Origin: Paenibacillus montanisoli
GTDB lineage: Bacteria > Bacillota > Bacilli > Paenibacillales > Paenibacillaceae
Direction: 5' to 3'
Length of the DNA stretch: 64,000 nt
Assembly: GCF_003268025.1 (NCBI RefSeq)
Contig: NZ_QLUW01000003.1
Location: forward strand, 62,001 to 126,000
The notes beneath the pieces are model-generated. The model was given only the letters and a program-made list of their open reading frames with translations. It was not told the origin of the DNA and did not search any database. Each line of letters begins with the position of its first letter. The stretch's first letter is position 1. Of the stretch, positions 41,964 to 50,710 are shown in pieces. The translations under genes were made by a program, and so were the position numbers.

Positions 41964-43613
41964 GTGGAACTCGGAAAGGCACTGGACTATAGGGATTTGG
42001 CAGCGCTTGCGATCCATCATTACAAGGAAATGCTGGACCCGGACTATCATCACTTGCCGTATTTCTTCGCGAAAATCGGCAGCGACGAATCGTTCGCGTG
42101 GCATAGCGAATGGGACTTCGGCGATGCGGTCGGCCGGTTTCTCGACGCGTCGATCCTTTGCGGCGAGATCGTCGGCGATCGGCTTGGCCGAGATGCCGAG
42201 GAACGGCTGAAGGAAGCGCTGCGTTGGATGCAAAGCGACGAGGACGGCTTATTCTACCGGATGTCCAACGACTGGGACGTCCCGGCCGGCGCCAATATGT
42301 TCGACCAGCGAAGCGTTTTTCTGGGCCTGCTCAGTTGGCTAAGGTTCGATCAGGAGGAAGAGGCGAGGACGCGCATCGAACGGATGCTGAAGGGCATGCG
42401 AAGCATCGCGGTCGAGCGCGACGATTACATCTGCTATCCGTTCGAGACGTACGTGCCGGGCATGGAGGTGCCGGATCGGATATATACGGAGCACGGCTTT
42501 ATCGTCGAGCCGACGCACTACGGCGGGGGCGTCTTCATCCTGCCGCTGGCGATCTATTACGAGTGGACCGGCGACCCGCTGGCTGCGGAAATGCTGGAGA
42601 AGCTGACGACGTTCATCGTCAAGCATTCCCGGGTGTTCGAAGCGGACGGCAGCTTCTGGTCGAAAGGGCGCTACCCGGATGACGGCCATTTCCACTCCAA
42701 AATGGGCGCGGTCGCCGGCATTCTCCGGTACGCCGCGATCAAGCAGGACCGGGAGCTGATCGCGTGGGTCCAGAAGGTGTACGACTGGGCGTGCGGGATG
42801 GGCAGTACATACGGCTGGTTCCCGGAAGGCACGGGCTTGAACGGGGAAGAGCCGGTCGACGAGCGGTACCGCTGGCTGCCGGGCATCATTCAGCACAGCG
42901 AAACCTGCTGCACGACGGATATGATACATACGGCGATCTATTTGGCTAAGAACGGCAATACCGCTTGCTGGGACGACGCCGAGCGGTTCGCCAACACGCT
43001 CGTCGCTTCACAGGTGCGGGACGTAACGTGGGCGAAGACCGTGACCGACAAGCCGGACACGCCGACCCGCACGTACCGCGACGTGCCGCAGCGCTATAGA
43101 GGCGGCTTCACCGGCCGGATGAACCCGAACGATTTCTCGAACCGCGGCAAGGTCGATACGATGGCCTGCTGCTGCGCGGCTGGAGGAAGAGGACTCTATT
43201 TGGTCTGGGACAATGCAACCTCGCTTAACGGCGATAAGCTCGATATCCAATTGTGGATCAACAAGGAAAACGAGCACGTCAAGATGGAGTATGAGGTGCC
43301 GGAAGCCGGCGTGCTGCGCATTCAGCCAAAACAGGCAGGGGATCTGCGCATCCGCGTGCCCGGCTGGCTGTCGACGGATGCGATTGCGTGCCATACGCCT
43401 CGGAGACAGCGCGTCACGTTGTCGCTGCCCTATTTGATCATCGAAGGGCTCGAGGCCGGCGAGACGGTGGAACTGTCGTTCCCGGCGGAGCTTGTGAAGC
43501 GGGAAGAAATCGTGGCCGGTCACGCGTATGTAGGCGCCTGGATCGGCAACCGGCTGTTTGACGTCAGCCCGAGCGGCGTCATGCCGATGAACAAGGCGCT
43601 CATTATGAAATGA
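41964..43613 (+). CDS. GH127-like glycoside hydrolase B (zinc-thiolate site conserved)
   Basis: A 549-residue cytoplasmic protein, GTG start at 41964. It shares the plan of glycosidase A: a helical barrel followed by a beta domain with LRIRVPGWLS and LIIEGLEAGETVELSFP. The GH127 metal/thiol set is visible as E313-T-C315-C316 (HSETCCTTD) and C402-C403-C404 (DTMACCCAAGG). In HypBA1 the equivalent residues are Glu338, Cys340, Cys417 and Cys418. The similarity is motif-level, so it may be a new subfamily. It is cotranscribed with the importer, a PhyH-type gene and a mannonate-dehydratase-like gene. Confidence 0.65.
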   Translation: MELGKALDYRDLAALAIHHYKEMLDPDYHHLPYFFAKIGSDESFAWHSEWDFGDAVGRFLDASILCGEIVGDRLGRDAEERLKEALRWMQSDEDGLFYRMSNDWDVPAGANMFDQRSVFLGLLSWLRFDQEEEARTRIERMLKGMRSIAVERDDYICYPFETYVPGMEVPDRIYTEHGFIVEPTHYGGGVFILPLAIYYEWTGDPLAAEMLEKLTTFIVKHSRVFEADGSFWSKGRYPDDGHFHSKMGAVAGILRYAAIKQDRELIAWVQKVYDWACGMGSTYGWFPEGTGLNGEEPVDERYRWLPGIIQHSETCCTTDMIHTAIYLAKNGNTACWDDAERFANTLVASQVRDVTWAKTVTDKPDTPTRTYRDVPQRYRGGFTGRMNPNDFSNRGKVDTMACCCAAGGRGLYLVWDNATSLNGDKLDIQLWINKENEHVKMEYEVPEAGVLRIQPKQAGDLRIRVPGWLSTDAIACHTPRRQRVTLSLPYLIIEGLEAGETVELSFPAELVKREEIVAGHAYVGAWIGNRLFDVSPSGVMPMNKALIMK

Positions 43614-43647
43614 GCTTGCGAGTCATCATGAGAGAGGGGAATGGAAG

Positions 43648-44397
43648 ATGAGTCTTACGCTTCAAGAGCAGGTCGAGCAGTTTAAGCGCGACGGGTTTCT
43701 CGTCATCAAGCAGGCGCTGTCGCCCGAGCGAGTTTCGCATTTAATCGATAAAGTCATCGAAATTTCGCAGGGCTTCACGACCCGCGAAATACCCGATATT
43801 ATCGACCGTGACGAAGCGTTCGCGCCGATTCTCGTCAACCCGCCGGTATTTAACGTGATGCGGGCGCTGATGGGGCCGCGCCTCCAAATGGAGAGCGTCA
43901 ATGCAACGCGCGTCAAGCCGGGCCAGGGGATGCCGGTCGGATGGCACATGGACTCCCATGTTTATCCGGATCCGCTGCCGCCGTATTGGTATTTCCCGAT
44001 TTCGATCAACTGCGCCTACTATCTGGACGACATTACGCCGGAAAAGGGGCCGCTCGTCGTTGTTCCGGGCTCGCATCTGTTCGGCAAAAATCCGCCGGAG
44101 GGGCTGGATGAGATCGAAGGCCAAATCGACGTGTTCGTCGAAGCCGGCGATGCGGTTATTTTCCACGGCGCGCTTTGGCATGCGGCGAAGCCGAACGTTC
44201 ACCCGACCGAGGAGCGCCGCGCGCTCTATTACAACCATCTGCAATCGTTCTGCAAGCAGCGGGTCGATAACTTTGCGGGCGAGCGCTGCCGCCTGCTGCG
44301 CGAGAGCGGACCGTTCTACATCCAGCAGATGCTGGGCAAATTCGATGGCTGGCACGAAATTCCGGCGGATGCCGAAGAGCAGCTGGCCAATATCTAG
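43648..44397 (+). CDS. Phytanoyl-CoA dioxygenase (PhyH) family protein
   Basis: A 249-residue double-stranded beta-helix protein of the Fe(II)/2-oxoglutarate oxygenase type. The iron ligands are H100-x-D102 in GWHMDSH and H178 in ALWHAAKPN, and R190/R191 shortly after is placed to bind 2-oxoglutarate. Bacterial members hydroxylate or otherwise oxidise small molecules, including sugars and alkaloids; phytanoyl-CoA is not implied. It lies between a GH127-like gene and an enolase-superfamily gene, so a modified sugar or sugar acid is the likely substrate. Confidence 0.85.
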   Translation: MSLTLQEQVEQFKRDGFLVIKQALSPERVSHLIDKVIEISQGFTTREIPDIIDRDEAFAPILVNPPVFNVMRALMGPRLQMESVNATRVKPGQGMPVGWHMDSHVYPDPLPPYWYFPISINCAYYLDDITPEKGPLVVVPGSHLFGKNPPEGLDEIEGQIDVFVEAGDAVIFHGALWHAAKPNVHPTEERRALYYNHLQSFCKQRVDNFAGERCRLLRESGPFYIQQMLGKFDGWHEIPADAEEQLANI

Positions 44398-44421
44398 GAT
44401 GCAAAAGGAGCTGTCCCCGCT

Positions 44422-45624
44422 ATGGCACAATTGGAAATCAGGAACGTCAAGGTCATTCTGACCGCGCCCGATGGGGTTAACCTCGTTGTCGTGAAAGTCG
44501 AAACGAACGAGCCCGGTCTATATGGCCTAGGCTGCGCAACCTTCACGCAGCGGCATTTGGCCGTTGCGTCGGCCGTTGAGCACTACTTGAAGCCGTTCCT
44601 GATCGGCAAGGACCCAAGAAGGATCGAAGATATTTGGCAAACGGCCATGGTCAGCGGCTATTGGCGCAACGGGCCGGTGCTGAACAATGCTCTCTCCGGC
44701 ATCGATATGGCTCTGTGGGATATTAAAGGCAAGCTGTGCGGCGTGCCGGTCTACGAGCTTCTCGGCGGAAAGCTGAGGGATGCGGCGGCCGTATACCGTC
44801 ATGCCGACGGACGGGACGTAAGCGAGGTAGAAGAGAACGTCCGCAAGTTTATGGAGCAGGGCTGCCGCTATGTCCGCTGCCAATTGGGCGGCTACGGCGG
44901 CCAAGGCCATAAGCTGCACCAGCCGGACTTTGTACCGCCGGGCGCGTATTTCGACCCGGACGCCTATGTGCGCAGCGTACCGCGGATGTTCGATCACCTG
45001 CGGAGCAAGATCGGGTTTGAAGTGGAGCTGCTGCACGATATCCATGAGCGGATCGTGCCGATCGAGGCCGTCCGGCTGGCGAAGCAGCTGGAGCCGTACC
45101 GGCTTTTCTTCCTCGAGGACCCGCTGCCGCCGGAGCAGCTGGATTGGTTCCGCCACATTCGCGGGCAGTCCGCGACGCCGCTGGCGATGGGCGAGCTGTT
45201 CGTCCATTCCGCGGAGTGGCTGCCGCTGATTACGGAGCGGCTGATCGACTTTATCCGCTGCCACGTCAGCTCGATCGGCGGGCTGACGCCGGCAGAGAAG
45301 CTGGCGACCGTGTGCGAAGCGTTCGGCATCCGCACCGCTTGGCATGGTCCGCCGGACCTATCGCCTGTCGGGATGGCGGCCAATATCCATCTGGACCTCA
45401 GCAGCCCGAACTTCGGCGTACAGGAGTGGAGCGCGGTATCCGAGCGGATGCGCGAGGTATTCCCGGGCAGCCCCGAGCTGCGTAACGGCTACGCGTACGT
45501 GGAGGATAAGCCTGGACTCGGCGTGGAGCTGGACGAGGAGAAAGCGGCGCTCTATCCTTGCCATAATGTACTGCCGGGGTGGACGCTCTCCCGTATACCG
45601 GACGGGTCGCCGTCGCGGCCGTAG
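44422..45624 (+). CDS. Mannonate-dehydratase (ManD/RspA) subgroup enolase-superfamily enzyme
   Basis: A 400-residue enzyme. The metal ligands are D206, E232 and E258 (LLHDIHERI, FFLEDP, AMGELF). The DxH motif D206-x-H208 and the later H308 (AWHGPPD) match the ManD subgroup, which dehydrates D-mannonate or D-gluconate to 2-keto-3-deoxy acids. Some RspA-like members are slow or act on other acids, so the exact substrate is open. The protein is the last gene of the locus and would convert the sugar acid formed by upstream steps. Confidence 0.87.
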   Translation: MAQLEIRNVKVILTAPDGVNLVVVKVETNEPGLYGLGCATFTQRHLAVASAVEHYLKPFLIGKDPRRIEDIWQTAMVSGYWRNGPVLNNALSGIDMALWDIKGKLCGVPVYELLGGKLRDAAAVYRHADGRDVSEVEENVRKFMEQGCRYVRCQLGGYGGQGHKLHQPDFVPPGAYFDPDAYVRSVPRMFDHLRSKIGFEVELLHDIHERIVPIEAVRLAKQLEPYRLFFLEDPLPPEQLDWFRHIRGQSATPLAMGELFVHSAEWLPLITERLIDFIRCHVSSIGGLTPAEKLATVCEAFGIRTAWHGPPDLSPVGMAANIHLDLSSPNFGVQEWSAVSERMREVFPGSPELRNGYAYVEDKPGLGVELDEEKAALYPCHNVLPGWTLSRIPDGSPSRP

Positions 45625-45694
45625 CCTGCTGCCCTTATCGGCAACGGCTGGGCTAAGTCATGCACTTGCATGGGAATTTATCCTATTCCATCCG

Positions 45695-45719
45695 GATTAA
45701 TCCTGCCGAAACGGGGCAT
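45695..45719 (+). promoter_or_regulatory. SigB-type promoter before the general stress gene
   Basis: GATTAA (five of six to GTTTAA), 13 nt, then GGGCAT (five of six to GGGTAT). It lies 38 nt before the ATG at 45757. Confidence 0.5.
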
Positions 45720-45756
45720 ACCAATCCTAGTACTGCGGGATGCGGAGGCGAAGGAT

Positions 45757-46290
45757 ATGAGATACAAGATTGGCATTTTTAATACGGAGAACGAGGCGGT
45801 TGCGGCCGTGCAGGCGCTGGAGCAGGCGGGCTTTACGCGGAATGAGCTGAGTGTGTTTGCCAAGGATCGCGAGCATTCGCGGCGGATTGAAGCGGAGACG
45901 GACGTGCACGCCGACGAGATGACGGATCTGCTCCTCACGCGCGCGGCCGCGGACGATCACGGCGTGGAGGACATTCGCGTTCTTGCACCGGGGGCGCCGG
46001 TTAGCGGGCTCGGCATGGCCGGCGCCTACATCGGCGGCTTGACGTACCCGAACAACGGGCTTCTGGTGGCAGCCGCCATGCTGGATGACGACCATGGCGT
46101 TGAGCATGCGCTGGCGGATTTCGGGATCAGCAGCAGCGATACCGGCGCCTGCCGCGAAGCGCTCGCCCGCGGCGCCGTCATCGTCACGGTGGATCTCGGG
46201 GACAGCAAGGATGCGGACGGCCCCGATTTGACTCGCGGCGGCGCGGCGGAAGCCACGATGCGCAGCTGCAATGCCGCGCGGATATTGTAG
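45757..46290 (+). CDS. General stress protein 17M-like (YflT-domain) protein
   Basis: From ATG 45757 (CGGAGG eight nt upstream) the protein has 177 residues. The N-terminus, YKIGIFNTENEAVAAVQALEQAGFTRNELSVFAKD, is the heat-induced/GSP17M fold typical of SigB-controlled Bacillus proteins. A Gly/Ala-rich middle (APVSGLGMAGAYIGGL) separates it from a second acidic domain (ADFGISSSDTGACREALARGAVIVTVDLGD). The role in stress is unknown. A SigB-like promoter in front, and sigB itself in the window, agree with that assignment. Confidence 0.75.
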   Translation: MRYKIGIFNTENEAVAAVQALEQAGFTRNELSVFAKDREHSRRIEAETDVHADEMTDLLLTRAAADDHGVEDIRVLAPGAPVSGLGMAGAYIGGLTYPNNGLLVAAAMLDDDHGVEHALADFGISSSDTGACREALARGAVIVTVDLGDSKDADGPDLTRGGAAEATMRSCNAARIL

Positions 46291-46325
46291 CATTTTGCGG
46301 AAGGCCGGGATGGCCTTGTGTCGAG

Positions 46326-46379
46326 AGCCATGTCAAAGGGCGCATGCTGCGCTTCTTGGCATGGCTTTCTTTTTTTTTC
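46326..46379 (+). terminator. Terminator after the general stress gene
   Basis: An outer stem AGCCATG/CATGGCT (46326-46332 with 46360-46366) with an inner GCGC hairpin and a T-rich tract of about 12 nt. Confidence 0.85.
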
Positions 46380-46388
46380 TGTCACTTA

Positions 46389-46418
46389 TTTACAACCGGG
46401 AAAAAAGTCTGCTATGCT
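46389..46418 (+). promoter_or_regulatory. Probable sigma-A promoter of the LacI-family gene
   Basis: TTTACA at 46389-46394, 18 nt, TATGCT at 46413-46418, 50 nt before the ATG. Confidence 0.55.
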
Positions 46419-46467
46419 AGTGAAAACTGTCGCTAGACACATCTTAGCCCAAAGGGTGAGGCAATTT

Positions 46468-47529
46468 ATGAAACCGGTTACTGTTTACGACATTGCCAGA
46501 GAAGCGAATGTTTCCGTCGCGACGGTTTCACGTGTTTTGAACAACACGGCGCCTGTGAAAGCCTCGACGCGGGAACGCATCATGAACCTTATCCAGAAGC
46601 ACCAGTTCCAGCCGAATGCGCTTGCGCGCAGCTTGATCAAGAAGGAAACCGGCATGATCGGCATTATTTTGCCCGACATTACGAACCCGTTCTTTCCCGA
46701 GGTGCTGGCGGGACTCGAGCAGGAGGCCAGAAGCAACGGCTACACCTTCTTCCTCTGCGACACGGGGTCTTCGAACCAGGACCACAACGTGCAGTACCAG
46801 CGGGAGTCGGAGTATTTGAACATTCTGATGGAGAAGCAGGTAGATGGCATTATCATGATCGGCGGCCGGATCGATCTCGCGAAATGCAGCCGGGAGATGG
46901 TCAAGGAAGTCGCCGAAGTGAACAAGCGGCTGCCCGTCGTGCTGATCAACGGCAATTTGCCGGGGGCGAAGTTTCACCGCGTGATCGTAGATGAGATTTC
47001 GGGGGCGAAGCGGGCGACGGAGCATCTCATCGGGCTTGGCCATAAGGATATTGCCTTTATCGGCGGTTATAAGCAAATGTCCAACACGGTTCAGCGCCTG
47101 GAAGGCTTCTGTTTGGCGATGGAGCAGGCAGGGATGCCGGTACGCGAGGATTGGATTATTACAGGCGGGTTCTCGGTCGATGCGGGCAAAGCCTTTTTGA
47201 ACGCGCTGCTCGCCATGGGAGGACCTCGTCCGACGGCTATCGTATGCGCGAACGATCTCTCCGCGATCGGGGCGATCAAAGCCGCAGTCAAATCAGGGCT
47301 TCGCGTGCCAGATGATCTGTCCGTGATCGGCTTTGACGATATTCCGCTTGCCGCCAACGTCATTCCGGAGCTGACCACAATGTCGCTGAAATGCTTGGAG
47401 CTTGGCCGTACGGCAGCTTCTATTTTGCATTTGCTGATCAGCCGGGGCGAGGATACGAACGAGCTGACCACGCTGCAGCCGGAGCTTGTCGTCCGCGAAA
47501 GCACGGCGCCTCCGAGAGCGAGAGGCTAG
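46468..47529 (+). CDS. LacI-family transcriptional regulator
   Basis: From ATG 46468 the protein has 353 residues. The LacI helix-turn-helix and hinge are classical: VTVYDIAREANVSVATVSRVL at residues 4-24, then QPNALARSL. The sensor domain ends with SVIGFDDIPLAANVIPELTTM. A frame extending upstream to 46318 runs through a promoter and terminator and is not used. Directly downstream are two LacI-type palindromes and a GH35 gene, so it most likely represses the sugar operon at 47839-54346. Confidence 0.92.
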   Translation: MKPVTVYDIAREANVSVATVSRVLNNTAPVKASTRERIMNLIQKHQFQPNALARSLIKKETGMIGIILPDITNPFFPEVLAGLEQEARSNGYTFFLCDTGSSNQDHNVQYQRESEYLNILMEKQVDGIIMIGGRIDLAKCSREMVKEVAEVNKRLPVVLINGNLPGAKFHRVIVDEISGAKRATEHLIGLGHKDIAFIGGYKQMSNTVQRLEGFCLAMEQAGMPVREDWIITGGFSVDAGKAFLNALLAMGGPRPTAIVCANDLSAIGAIKAAVKSGLRVPDDLSVIGFDDIPLAANVIPELTTMSLKCLELGRTAASILHLLISRGEDTNELTTLQPELVVRESTAPPRARG

Positions 47530-47562
47530 TGATCCGCCGATGAAAATGGATTAAAAATTTTA

Positions 47563-47577
47563 TTGACAGCGCTATCA
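47563..47577 (+). promoter_or_regulatory. cre site overlapping a TTGACA -35
   Basis: TTGACAGCGCTATCA matches WTGNAANCGNWNNCA in 14 of 15 positions. Its first six bases are a perfect TTGACA, with a TACACT hexamer 18 nt downstream as candidate -10. CcpA binding would block this promoter. Confidence 0.55.
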
Positions 47578-47636
47578 TTTTCCAGTTACACTTCAAATCA
47601 AGACGACCCGGTAAGAGGGTTTATTTTTAAGCCAGC

Positions 47637-47804
47637 TATGAAATGGGTTTCATGAATCCGGTTACACTCGTATAGACGAAACATGTTTTTGGTTTGAAGA
47701 CTCTGAAATACACTGACACTCGGTACCTGTGAAGTTTACGAACCTCGCTTAATCCGCAATGTAAAGTGTATTTTTATTTTGCCTAGGAATGAAATGGGTT
47801 TCAT
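47637..47804 (+). promoter_or_regulatory. Pair of LacI-type operators in the GH35 leader
   Basis: ATGAAA-N5-TTTCAT at 47637-47653 and ATGAAA-N4-TTTCAT at 47789-47804 share the TGGG centre and lie about 151 bp apart. They fill most of the 309-bp gap before the GH35 gene together with the cre/promoter element. DNA looping by a LacI tetramer or two dimers is possible. Confidence 0.6.
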
Positions 47805-47838
47805 AACTTTCGGCACGACTTCAAGGAGGATCAATCGG

Positions 47839-50685
47839 ATGAACATGGATTTGAAAACGGAAGCCGCCATGCAGCTCTCCTCTTCCCAGCTTCGGATCGG
47901 CGGCCAGGCCGAGATCATTCTCTGCGCCTCGCTCTTTTACTTCCGCAACCCGCGTGCCCATTGGCGCGAGCGATTGGAGCAGGTGAAAGCGTTCGGCTAC
48001 AACGCGATCGACGTCTACTTCCCTTGGAACTACCACGAGCTTGAGGAAGGCAGCTGGGATTTCGCCGGCGAGCGGGACGTCGAAGCTTTCCTGCAGCTTG
48101 CCGCCGAGGTTGGGCTTTGGGTGGTCGCAAGACCCGGGCCGTACATATGCTCCGAATGGGACGGGGGAGCGCTTCCCGCCTATCTGTTTGCCAAGCCGGA
48201 CATCGTCATCCGCAGCACGGACCCGATTTACTTAAAGGCTGTGGAAAACTGGTTCGACCAAATCCTCCCGATTCTCGCCAAATACGAGCAAGGACGAGGC
48301 GGCTCCATCATTTGCGTGCAGCTCGAGAACGAGCTCGACTTCTACGATTGCCCGGATCCGAAGAGTTACATTACCGCATTGCGAGACATGGCTTTGCACC
48401 GCGGCATTAAGGCACCGATGATCGCCTGCGCCGGGCAAGGCGGACTCTACGAGGCGTCCGGCCTTGTGGAAGGCGTCGTACCGACCTGCAACTTCTATCC
48501 GAACGATAAAGACCCCGAGTTTGAACACAAAGTGACTGCTTACGAACAGCGCCTTTCCGATTCCGGTTTACCGCTTCTCGTGACCGAAACCAACCGGTCC
48601 CACTTCCTTCTTCGCCGTTTGTTTTCCTGCGGCGCGAAGCTGCTTGGCCCTTACCTTCAAGTTTCCGGCACCAACTTCGGCTTTACCAACGGCACGAACA
48701 ACTGGGGCGATCCGCTTGCGCTGATGGCTTCGGATTATGATTTTCACGGCATGGTTTCACCTGAGGGCCATATTCGCAAAGAGGCTTACGAAGGACGACT
48801 GCTTCGCCGTCTCTTAACCGCATATGGCAGCTCGATCGCGGAAGCGGTGTCGGCGCCGGCCTCGGACATCGCCGCGCTGATCGTCGATCCGGCGGCTTCT
48901 GCAGCGCCAAGCACGATCGTAAAGCGGCAGCTGCTCCTGGGGAAAGGGGGGCATCTCCTATTCGTAGCCGGTGTTGGCGAGAAAGAAGAATCGCTTCGGC
49001 TTCAGCTGGCCGACGGCAGCGTAATCCCGCAAGCGTCGACGCTCGTAAGCGTTCCGGCCAAATGCTCCATTATCCCGGTTGAGGTTCCGCTCGACAGCTG
49101 GGGCGTAAACGGCGGCACGCTGCGTTATGCGACGGCTGAGCTGACGGATGCGCACAGCGAGACCGGCCGAACGGTTATCGTGTTCCACAGCATGCATGAA
49201 GGCGAAATCGCAGTTCGGCTGCAAGCCCCAGCCGCATTGATCGAAGAGGCCGGGATGACGGCGGCGGCAAACATCGATGATGGAGAATACCTCTTCACCT
49301 TCCGCGCACAGCCTGGCGCGATCGCAGTTTGCACGGTTGAGCTGGCAGACGGTCATGTGCTTGAGCTCGTCGGCCTGGCAAGCGCTGACGCGCTGCTGAT
49401 GAATGCTATCGGCGAGGGCGAAGTCGTGACGATCGGCAGGGAAATCGCTTATGACCTGGAGCCGCGCGATGCAGCCGTGAGCTGGAGCTTGAGCCAAGTG
49501 GCGCCTACTGCACCGATAACTGCCGAAGCGGCGACTCCGCTGGCGGCGCCGGACTTTCTTGAACGCAGCGGCATCTACCGGGGCTATGCTTGGTACGAAG
49601 CGGTAAGCGCTGCGCCTGCGGATCAACCCGTGCGCGGCTACCTGATCGAGAAGGCGAGCGACATCCTCTCGCTTTATGCGGACGGCGAATACCTGGGGAC
49701 GCACACGCCGGGCGGAGCTAGCCGCTTTATCCCGAGCGGCGCGGGCGAGGCAGGCAGCAAGCTGACGGTGCGCACGGAAATTTGGGGGCATACCAACTTC
49801 GACGATGCCAGACTTCCGGGTCTGCGGCTGAATTCGATGAAAGGGCTGACGGGGCTTACGGCAGTAACCGGCGTGAAGAAGCTGACGAACTGGTGGGTGC
49901 TGCGGGTTCATTCACGGACGATTCAACCGGAGCTGACCGCTCCGGATTACAACGATCAGGAGTGGGCTATCGTAACGTTCGGCGGCTGGCTGTCGCCGGA
50001 TCATCCGTCCGCAGAATATTTCCGTAACTCGTTTACACCAAGCAGCGAGGCAGATTCATGGACGCTGCATTTCAATGGCATCCAGTCGCTTGCGCAAGTC
50101 TTCGTGAACGGCGCCTCCGTCGGAAGCGTGCACCCGTTCGATCCGTATCTCAACATTTCCGAGCATGTACGGTCTGGGGAAGCGGTTCAAATTACGGTAT
50201 TCCTGGAGCGTGTACTTGGTCTTGGAGCCGGTGAAGTCATCGTCTACGAAGGCAGCGCCGCCCGCAGCTGGAGATTGTCCGCCAGCGAGGAAGCTGGTCT
50301 TCTGTCGCATGCCGAAGCCTCTCGCCAAGCTGCGGCGCCATCCGCTTTGCCGGTTACGCTGGCCGCGGGGAGCGTGGCTTGGCTGTACGGAACGCTGCCG
50401 GAAACCTGCAGCGCGAACGGCTGGCGCGTTTACGTTAAGGGCAGCCACATGAAATTGACCGTATTCTTCGGCGGCACCATCGTCGGGCGGCTTTGGACGG
50501 AAGGCGGCAAGTCGAGACCGGCCATGAGCGGCGGCAGCCAGGAATCGTTTTTCCTGCCTGGTCCGTGGTTCGCAGCGGATGGAGAGAACGAGCTCGTTAT
50601 TTTGCTCGAAGCAATCGAGCACGGCGCATCCGCTGAGCTTGCAAGTGTGACCTTCGTACCCGTAGGCCTCCGGAAGAAGCAATAA
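47839..50685 (+). CDS. GH35 beta-galactosidase-family enzyme
   Basis: From ATG 47839 (AAGGAGGATC upstream) the protein has 948 residues. The catalytic TIM barrel covers roughly residues 15-340 with FYFRNPRAHW, FPWNYHELEEGSWDF and RPGPYICSEWDGGALP. The acid/base is E165 in QLENELDFYD (family usual: ENEYG) and the nucleophile is E250 in LLVTETN. Several beta-rich domains follow, including jelly-roll-like carbohydrate domains near residues 700-850. There is no signal peptide, so it acts on imported oligosaccharides. Exact specificity (galactosyl or other) is not set by sequence. It is the first gene of the operon with permeases and a receptor. Confidence 0.88.
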   Translation: MNMDLKTEAAMQLSSSQLRIGGQAEIILCASLFYFRNPRAHWRERLEQVKAFGYNAIDVYFPWNYHELEEGSWDFAGERDVEAFLQLAAEVGLWVVARPGPYICSEWDGGALPAYLFAKPDIVIRSTDPIYLKAVENWFDQILPILAKYEQGRGGSIICVQLENELDFYDCPDPKSYITALRDMALHRGIKAPMIACAGQGGLYEASGLVEGVVPTCNFYPNDKDPEFEHKVTAYEQRLSDSGLPLLVTETNRSHFLLRRLFSCGAKLLGPYLQVSGTNFGFTNGTNNWGDPLALMASDYDFHGMVSPEGHIRKEAYEGRLLRRLLTAYGSSIAEAVSAPASDIAALIVDPAASAAPSTIVKRQLLLGKGGHLLFVAGVGEKEESLRLQLADGSVIPQASTLVSVPAKCSIIPVEVPLDSWGVNGGTLRYATAELTDAHSETGRTVIVFHSMHEGEIAVRLQAPAALIEEAGMTAAANIDDGEYLFTFRAQPGAIAVCTVELADGHVLELVGLASADALLMNAIGEGEVVTIGREIAYDLEPRDAAVSWSLSQVAPTAPITAEAATPLAAPDFLERSGIYRGYAWYEAVSAAPADQPVRGYLIEKASDILSLYADGEYLGTHTPGGASRFIPSGAGEAGSKLTVRTEIWGHTNFDDARLPGLRLNSMKGLTGLTAVTGVKKLTNWWVLRVHSRTIQPELTAPDYNDQEWAIVTFGGWLSPDHPSAEYFRNSFTPSSEADSWTLHFNGIQSLAQVFVNGASVGSVHPFDPYLNISEHVRSGEAVQITVFLERVLGLGAGEVIVYEGSAARSWRLSASEEAGLLSHAEASRQAAAPSALPVTLAAGSVAWLYGTLPETCSANGWRVYVKGSHMKLTVFFGGTIVGRLWTEGGKSRPAMSGGSQESFFLPGPWFAADGENELVILLEAIEHGASAELASVTFVPVGLRKKQ

Positions 50686-50710
50686 TCATACGGAAAAGGG
50701 GAGGGTAATC

